In this document: positions 60,066 through 64,000 of the stretch, piece by piece
Numbering within the stretch: position 1 is the first letter of the stretch
Layout: every line of letters begins with the position of its first letter
Assembly (NCBI GenBank): GCA_905188085.1
Contig: CAJJKN010000007.1
Span: 18,305-82,304 of the forward strand
Direction of reading: 5' to 3'
Origin: an uncultured Bacillota bacterium
Lineage (GTDB): Bacteria > Bacillota > Clostridia > Christensenellales > QAND01
Length of the DNA: 64,000 nt
Made by a program: the position numbers and the translations under genes
The notes under the pieces: model-generated
What the model was told of the DNA's origin: nothing
What the model saw: only the letters and a program-made list of their open reading frames with translations
Databases searched by the model: none

Positions 60066-63000
60066 TCATGGCAACGCAACAGCCCATACGTTCCCCGTTC
60101 CAATTAAAAGCCATTTGATCCCTTTGTATAAAAGATATCCTCCGACTCCCCAAAGCGTTGCTTCTCCTGCGGTCTGCCATCCTTTCGAGTTATTCTTCTT
60201 TGCCCACGGTCTATCTGGCTGGCGCATCGGTGCAGGGCCTGGCTGTGGTTTCAATCCGGGCGTTGTTTTTCTAGGGGATACCTGTAATTGTTTCTTTTCA
60301 GGAATCTTCTTTGTTATTTTATTATCCTTTGCCTCCTGTTTTTTCTTTTTGTTCACACTTGGTTTCTTATTTCCTTTATTATTATTTTCCCTTTTTTGTT
60401 TATTGATTTTCCTATTTCTTTTTAATTGCTCTCTAATCTCTTTTTTCTTTTTAGGATTTCCCTCTCTTTTCCACATATCAAAAAGATCTTCATTACTATA
60501 TCCTCTCAGCCACGTTATATCTCCTGTTCCCCGATTCTTAGACATCAACATAATGAAATCTGTGGCAAGGTAATCCAAATTTTCTTTTCCTTTAATATGC
60601 TGATGGGAAGATATTTGCATAAACTGTGTAGGATCAACGCTTTTATTTATCTCCGCTCTCTCTGCTACTAACGACACAATCTCTTTGTCTTTTTCTACAC
60701 TTTCCTGTACATTGGTTCCTGTTATCGGATTATAGTGATACCCATTCGCGTAATACAACCCATTGCTATCCTGCACAGCGCCGGTGAACTTCACTTCGTT
60801 CTTGATGGACGTCGTCGGTGTGGCGCTGCCGCTATCATCCTTGCCAAACGCATCGTATACGTTGTTTTCTGCGCGATAGAGTGCGCCATTTGCGTCCGTC
60901 CCGATGATGTTCGTTACGCTGCCCCTGGCATCGTAATGGTAAATCCAATATTGGCCTTCCGGTTTGTCTGGATTATAGACATTATCCTGCCGTTTGCCTG
61001 CGATGATGGTTCCATTCGGATCCAGGATGTTCTCATCCGTAATGTAATTGGTGTCGCTGTTGGTGCTAAACGCCAGCGATCCGCCCATGTAGAAATACAT
61101 GGTGTAGTCGCCATTGGTGCTGCTGCCGTCCGTCTTGCGGATCCGCTGTCCTTCTCCATTGTACAGGCTGGTGTTCAGCATTGTCCAGCCCGAGGCGCCA
61201 TTGGCCTTTTCCTCCACCTTAATCAGCTGGTTGGCCGTGTCGTAGGTGTTGCGGAGGTCTTTGGTTTTGGCGCTTTGCAGCGTATCCGGGTTGACTTCGT
61301 ATGTCTCCTGCCCGGTCTGGTTCCCATAATCGTCATAGGTATATTTGGCCAACGTCTGATCGGTATACGTCAGCGTTGTTTCTCCGCTGCGTATGGTGCT
61401 GCTTTCCTTGACCTCCGTCAGCTGGCTCAGGTTGTTATATGTATAGTTCTTGGTAGAAACCACCGTGCTGTTGTCTTCCAGCCGCTGGTTTGTGGTCTCT
61501 TTTATGCGGTTGCCCGCCTTGTCGTATACATACGCAATGGTCTTATTCTGCGTGCCTTTGGTGACCGTATTTTGTTTGATCCGCCCGATGGCATCATAGG
61601 TATACCCGCGGCTGGTGGTCTGTATCGCGTTTTTCGTATAGCTATCCTGATACGCATCCACATAATTTTCCGTCAGGATATACCCTTGCCCGTCATAGGT
61701 CAGGGTATATTTCTCTTTTTCCGTGCCGTTTTGCGTATACGTTAAGCTCAGCGGCCGGCCCAGGGAATCATAGGTGAACGTTCCCTGTACGGTCAAGCCC
61801 TGTTGATCCTCTTTGCGGTCAAATTCCAGATATTCCGTGGTAGAGGTCAGATCGCCATTCGGGGCATAGGCGTATGCTTTAACGGTCTTGAGCTCGCTGG
61901 TATCCATGGGCGCGCCATCGGCCGCGGCAGGACGGATGCTGCTCTTCACTGCGGTCAGCCGCCCGGTATCGTCATATTCGTAGCCCGTGGTGCGCACGTT
62001 CCCCATCGCACCATACTGCATGGCGATCATATCGCCCGCGCTGTTATAACGATAGTTAACAACCTTTCCGTCCTGCACCAGCTGCACGGCTTTGTCGTTT
62101 TTATCGTATTTCCAGGTTGTCAGGATGTTGATGTTCCCGCTGTTTACATCCGTCATAGCCGCTCGGCGGCCGAAATAGTCATAGGTGAAGGTGGTCGTCG
62201 TATCGCCGGTGGTCTGCGTTTTCACGCGATCCAGGTCGTCATAGGTGTAGCTTTGCCGGGTGGACAGGCTGTTTTGCCCGTATTGGATCGCCGTTTGTCT
62301 GCCGTACTGGTCATAGCTGTATTGCTTGACCAGCTTTTTGCTGCCGTCTTTGCCCAGCTGTTCTTCCTTGACGGTCTGCCCCATGGCGTTTTGGTAGGTC
62401 TTGGTCACGCTGCCGTCTGCCGCCGTCACCGTATCGACGGTCAGCCCGCTGCCTGCGTTTGCGTCATAGGTATAGGTCGTCACCAGGTCCGCATCCGAAG
62501 CATCGACATCGGCGTTCCGGTAGGCCTGCAGCGTTGTTTTTTCCCGGACGCTCGTCACGCGGCCTTCCAGGTCATAGCTGTATTGTTTGACCGCATACAT
62601 CCGGACATTGTTTTGCGTTTCCACATACGTCCAGCTGCGGCGCACATTGCCCAGCGCATCGTAATCGTTGCGCGTTTCGGTCAGGTTGTTTTCGTCATAT
62701 ACCCGGGTCACGCGGTTGCCGTTATCGTATTCCGCCAGCATGGCGCGTGTTTCCTGAACCGTTTCCCCGTCCTTATACAGCTGTACCACCTTATAGGTAT
62801 TGCCCGCGTAATCCCCATAGCTCTTTTCGCCCTGGCTGCCCTGCATTTCCGTTTTATAGCTGCCATCGTTGGCAACGGAGGTCACAGTGGTGCGCGTTAA
62901 GCCATCCAGCCCTACGGAGCTGGTCGTGGTAGTAATGGCTTGCGGAGAAGAAGCGATCGTATTGGTGATGCTGTCGCCCATCGGGTCTACCGTTTTGATG

Positions 63001-64000
63001 AGCATATCCACATTGTTATAGGTATACGTCTCCACCTTGGCCTGCGTACTGCCGCCGTCCGAGGCAGGCGCCCCTACCTCTACTTTGGATACCACCAGCC
63101 CATTTTTATTATAGTTACAGATCTCCTTCTGCCCATCCGGATCGATGGTTTCGAGCAAGCGGCCAAAGCCATCGTATACATACTGCGTGGTCAGCGCCTT
63201 ATTGCCGCGGGCAATGGATTCTGTCGCCGGGTTGTTGCGCGCGTCATAGGTATACGAGGTGGCCATCGTGATGCCCGAGCCTGTTTCGGTCCTGGTCAAC
63301 AGGCGACCGTATTTATCATAGGCATAGGTCGTCGTTTTCCCATTCCAATCCGTCTGCGATAAACGCTGGCCGCGGGCATCATAGGTGTAGGTGGTGGTTT
63401 TCGTATCCGTAAATGCAGCGGGATTTTTTACCGCCGATTTGTCACTGAGCAGGTTCCCATTTGCATCATAGGTATAGTCCGTCCGATCCAATAGCGTAGT
63501 GCCCTGGTATGTTTTTTCAGACGTGATCCAATCCGTTGCCGTTCCATCCGGCTTTTGGCAATAGCTGTACTCCGTCCGGATGCCTTCCGGGTCCGTTACC
63601 GTATTGGCGGTTCCGTTGGCGTTATAGGTCAGCGTATAGGTCAACGGTTGCGTATGCGCTGCGTCTTTATACGAAGTAATGGTGCCCGGCCGCAAGACAT
63701 TTGCGTCATATTGCCCCAGCTCGGTCACTCGACCCCCCGGTTGGATCGTTTTGATCAATACGCCGTGCAAAGCATGGTTGCTTATATACTGCCCCTGACC
63801 GATGTTTTGGCCGTTGGAATAGTTGGTAATGCTTGCCGTCGTGGTTTGCGCTTCTTCATCCTGCGAAAAGGAGAATGTGCTGTAATCGCCGATGGCATCC
63901 GTGCTCTTTGCCACGCGATTTTGCGCATCCAAATCAAACCGATGGGTCCGCACGCCGGTTTCAGAGGTATTGGCCGGCAGCCCGATGGTAAAGACGTTCG
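60066..64000 (-). CDS. Rhs/YD-repeat polymorphic toxin, C-terminal 1311 residues (5' end outside window)
   Basis: A giant surface or secreted protein cut by the window edge. More than twenty YD repeats (pattern Y-T-Y-D-A-N-G-N-L, Y-D-x-x-G-R) form the beta-barrel cocoon, closing with HYDARGSVTNIIGTDANGA, then AVQDSNGLYYANGYHYNPITG. The variable tip (last about 230 residues) is unlike the silent cassettes: a moderately helical part, a Lys/Asn-rich stretch (R-K-I-N-K-Q-K-R-E-N-N-N-K-G), a proline-rich link, and a hydrophobic end L-W-G-V-G-G-Y-L-L-Y-K-G-I-K-W-L-L-I-G-T. The end looks membrane-active rather than enzymatic. The conserved NPVNYIDPTGHF pre-toxin segment is missing. The frame runs open to base 64000. 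Confidence 0.88.
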   Translation of the reverse strand, partial: NVFTIGLPANTSETGVRTHRFDLDAQNRVAKSTDAIGDYSTFSFSQDEEAQTTTASITNYSNGQNIGQGQYISNHALHGVLIKTIQPGGRVTELGQYDANVLRPGTITSYKDAAHTQPLTYTLTYNANGTANTVTDPEGIRTEYSYCQKPDGTATDWITSEKTYQGTTLLDRTDYTYDANGNLLSDKSAVKNPAAFTDTKTTTYTYDARGQRLSQTDWNGKTTTYAYDKYGRLLTRTETGSGITMATSYTYDARNNPATESIARGNKALTTQYVYDGFGRLLETIDPDGQKEICNYNKNGLVVSKVEVGAPASDGGSTQAKVETYTYNNVDMLIKTVDPMGDSITNTIASSPQAITTTTSSVGLDGLTRTTVTSVANDGSYKTEMQGSQGEKSYGDYAGNTYKVVQLYKDGETVQETRAMLAEYDNGNRVTRVYDENNLTETRNDYDALGNVRRSWTYVETQNNVRMYAVKQYSYDLEGRVTSVREKTTLQAYRNADVDASDADLVTTYTYDANAGSGLTVDTVTAADGSVTKTYQNAMGQTVKEEQLGKDGSKKLVKQYSYDQYGRQTAIQYGQNSLSTRQSYTYDDLDRVKTQTTGDTTTTFTYDYFGRRAAMTDVNSGNINILTTWKYDKNDKAVQLVQDGKVVNYRYNSAGDMIAMQYGAMGNVRTTGYEYDDTGRLTAVKSSIRPAAADGAPMDTSELKTVKAYAYAPNGDLTSTTEYLEFDRKEDQQGLTVQGTFTYDSLGRPLSLTYTQNGTEKEKYTLTYDGQGYILTENYVDAYQDSYTKNAIQTTSRGYTYDAIGRIKQNTVTKGTQNKTIAYVYDKAGNRIKETTNQRLEDNSTVVSTKNYTYNNLSQLTEVKESSTIRSGETTLTYTDQTLAKYTYDDYGNQTGQETYEVNPDTLQSAKTKDLRNTYDTANQLIKVEEKANGASGWTMLNTSLYNGEGQRIRKTDGSSTNGDYTMYFYMGGSLAFSTNSDTNYITDENILDPNGTIIAGKRQDNVYNPDKPEGQYWIYHYDARGSVTNIIGTDANGALYRAENNVYDAFGKDDSGSATPTTSIKNEVKFTGAVQDSNGLYYANGYHYNPITGTNVQESVEKDKEIVSLVAERAEINKSVDPTQFMQISSHQHIKGKENLDYLATDFIMLMSKNRGTGDITWLRGYSNEDLFDMWKREGNPKKKKEIREQLKRNRKINKQKRENNNKGNKKPSVNKKKKQEAKDNKITKKIPEKKQLQVSPRKTTPGLKPQPGPAPMRQPDRPWAKKNNSKGWQTAGEATLWGVGGYLLYKGIKWLLIGTGNVWAVALP

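Noticed and set aside
46430..64000. Prophage or integrative element
   Set aside because: No integrase, phage structural or conjugation gene and no attachment-like direct repeats were seen. The array is explained by Rhs cassettes.
1..64000. tRNA or rRNA genes
   Set aside because: Intergenic regions were scanned by eye for cloverleaf-like arms with TTCGA-type T loops and for conserved rRNA segments; none was convincing. A covariance-model scan would be decisive.

Overview
The window looks like chromosome from an anaerobic, spore-forming member of the Clostridia. The evidence is a gerA-type spore-germination operon, the SCIFF peptide with its radical-SAM maturase (characteristic of Clostridia), a SpoIID-domain surface protein and low-GC Gram-positive style ribosome binding sites throughout. 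Backbone genes are fairly GC-rich for this class; the last 18 kb contains distinctly AT-rich genes. Most genes are on the minus strand, which is probably the leading strand, and intergenic spacers are pyrimidine-rich on the plus strand to match. I cannot name the genus.

Layout, 1-29 kb: the end of a gerA(A-B-C) operon; fucU; two small lipoproteins; a YiiX-like amidase and a DegV protein; a two-gene ABC-2 exporter; glycerol kinase; a four-gene operon of a Crp/Fnr regulator and a NitT/TauT-like ABC importer with a near-perfect promoter and palindromic operator; cysK; pyruvate carboxylase (TTG start); an acyltransferase, a cyclase-family hydrolase and a zinc dehydrogenase that each carry a frameshift at or next to a homopolymer; and purL and glmS.

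Layout, 29-46 kb: a DEDDh exonuclease, a GNAT acetyltransferase and an HD phosphohydrolase; a 1464-residue secreted SpoIID/Bsp-repeat/SH3 protein with a 663-bp tandem duplication; scfA-scfB; a MATE exporter; an MBL-fold hydrolase; a DUF1653 protein; an FtsX/LolD-type exporter pair; a polyprenyl glycosylphosphotransferase; then a deletion scar that joins the front of an ECF sigma factor gene to the back of a P-type ATPase gene.

Layout, 46-64 kb: the most interesting region, a polymorphic-toxin locus. A large Rhs/YD-repeat gene enters from the right edge and is followed on the same strand by its HEAT-repeat immunity candidate. About eight silent cassettes follow. Each carries either a headless Rhs 3' end or a bare toxin tail, plus one or more immunity genes with good ribosome binding sites. 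Toxin tails include a TNT-type NAD glycohydrolase, a WHH-type HNH nuclease, an Ntox24-like domain, a HINT-processed domain and several unassigned ones. Six cassettes end in the same hairpin box (stem GGAGCC/GGCTCC followed by TTTTGTTTTAGTATAAT on the minus strand), and the next cassette starts immediately after it. Many toxins are truncated while their immunity genes stay open, so the region reads as a recombining archive of toxin tips and immunities. No tRNA, rRNA, CRISPR array, integrase or insertion sequence was recognised.
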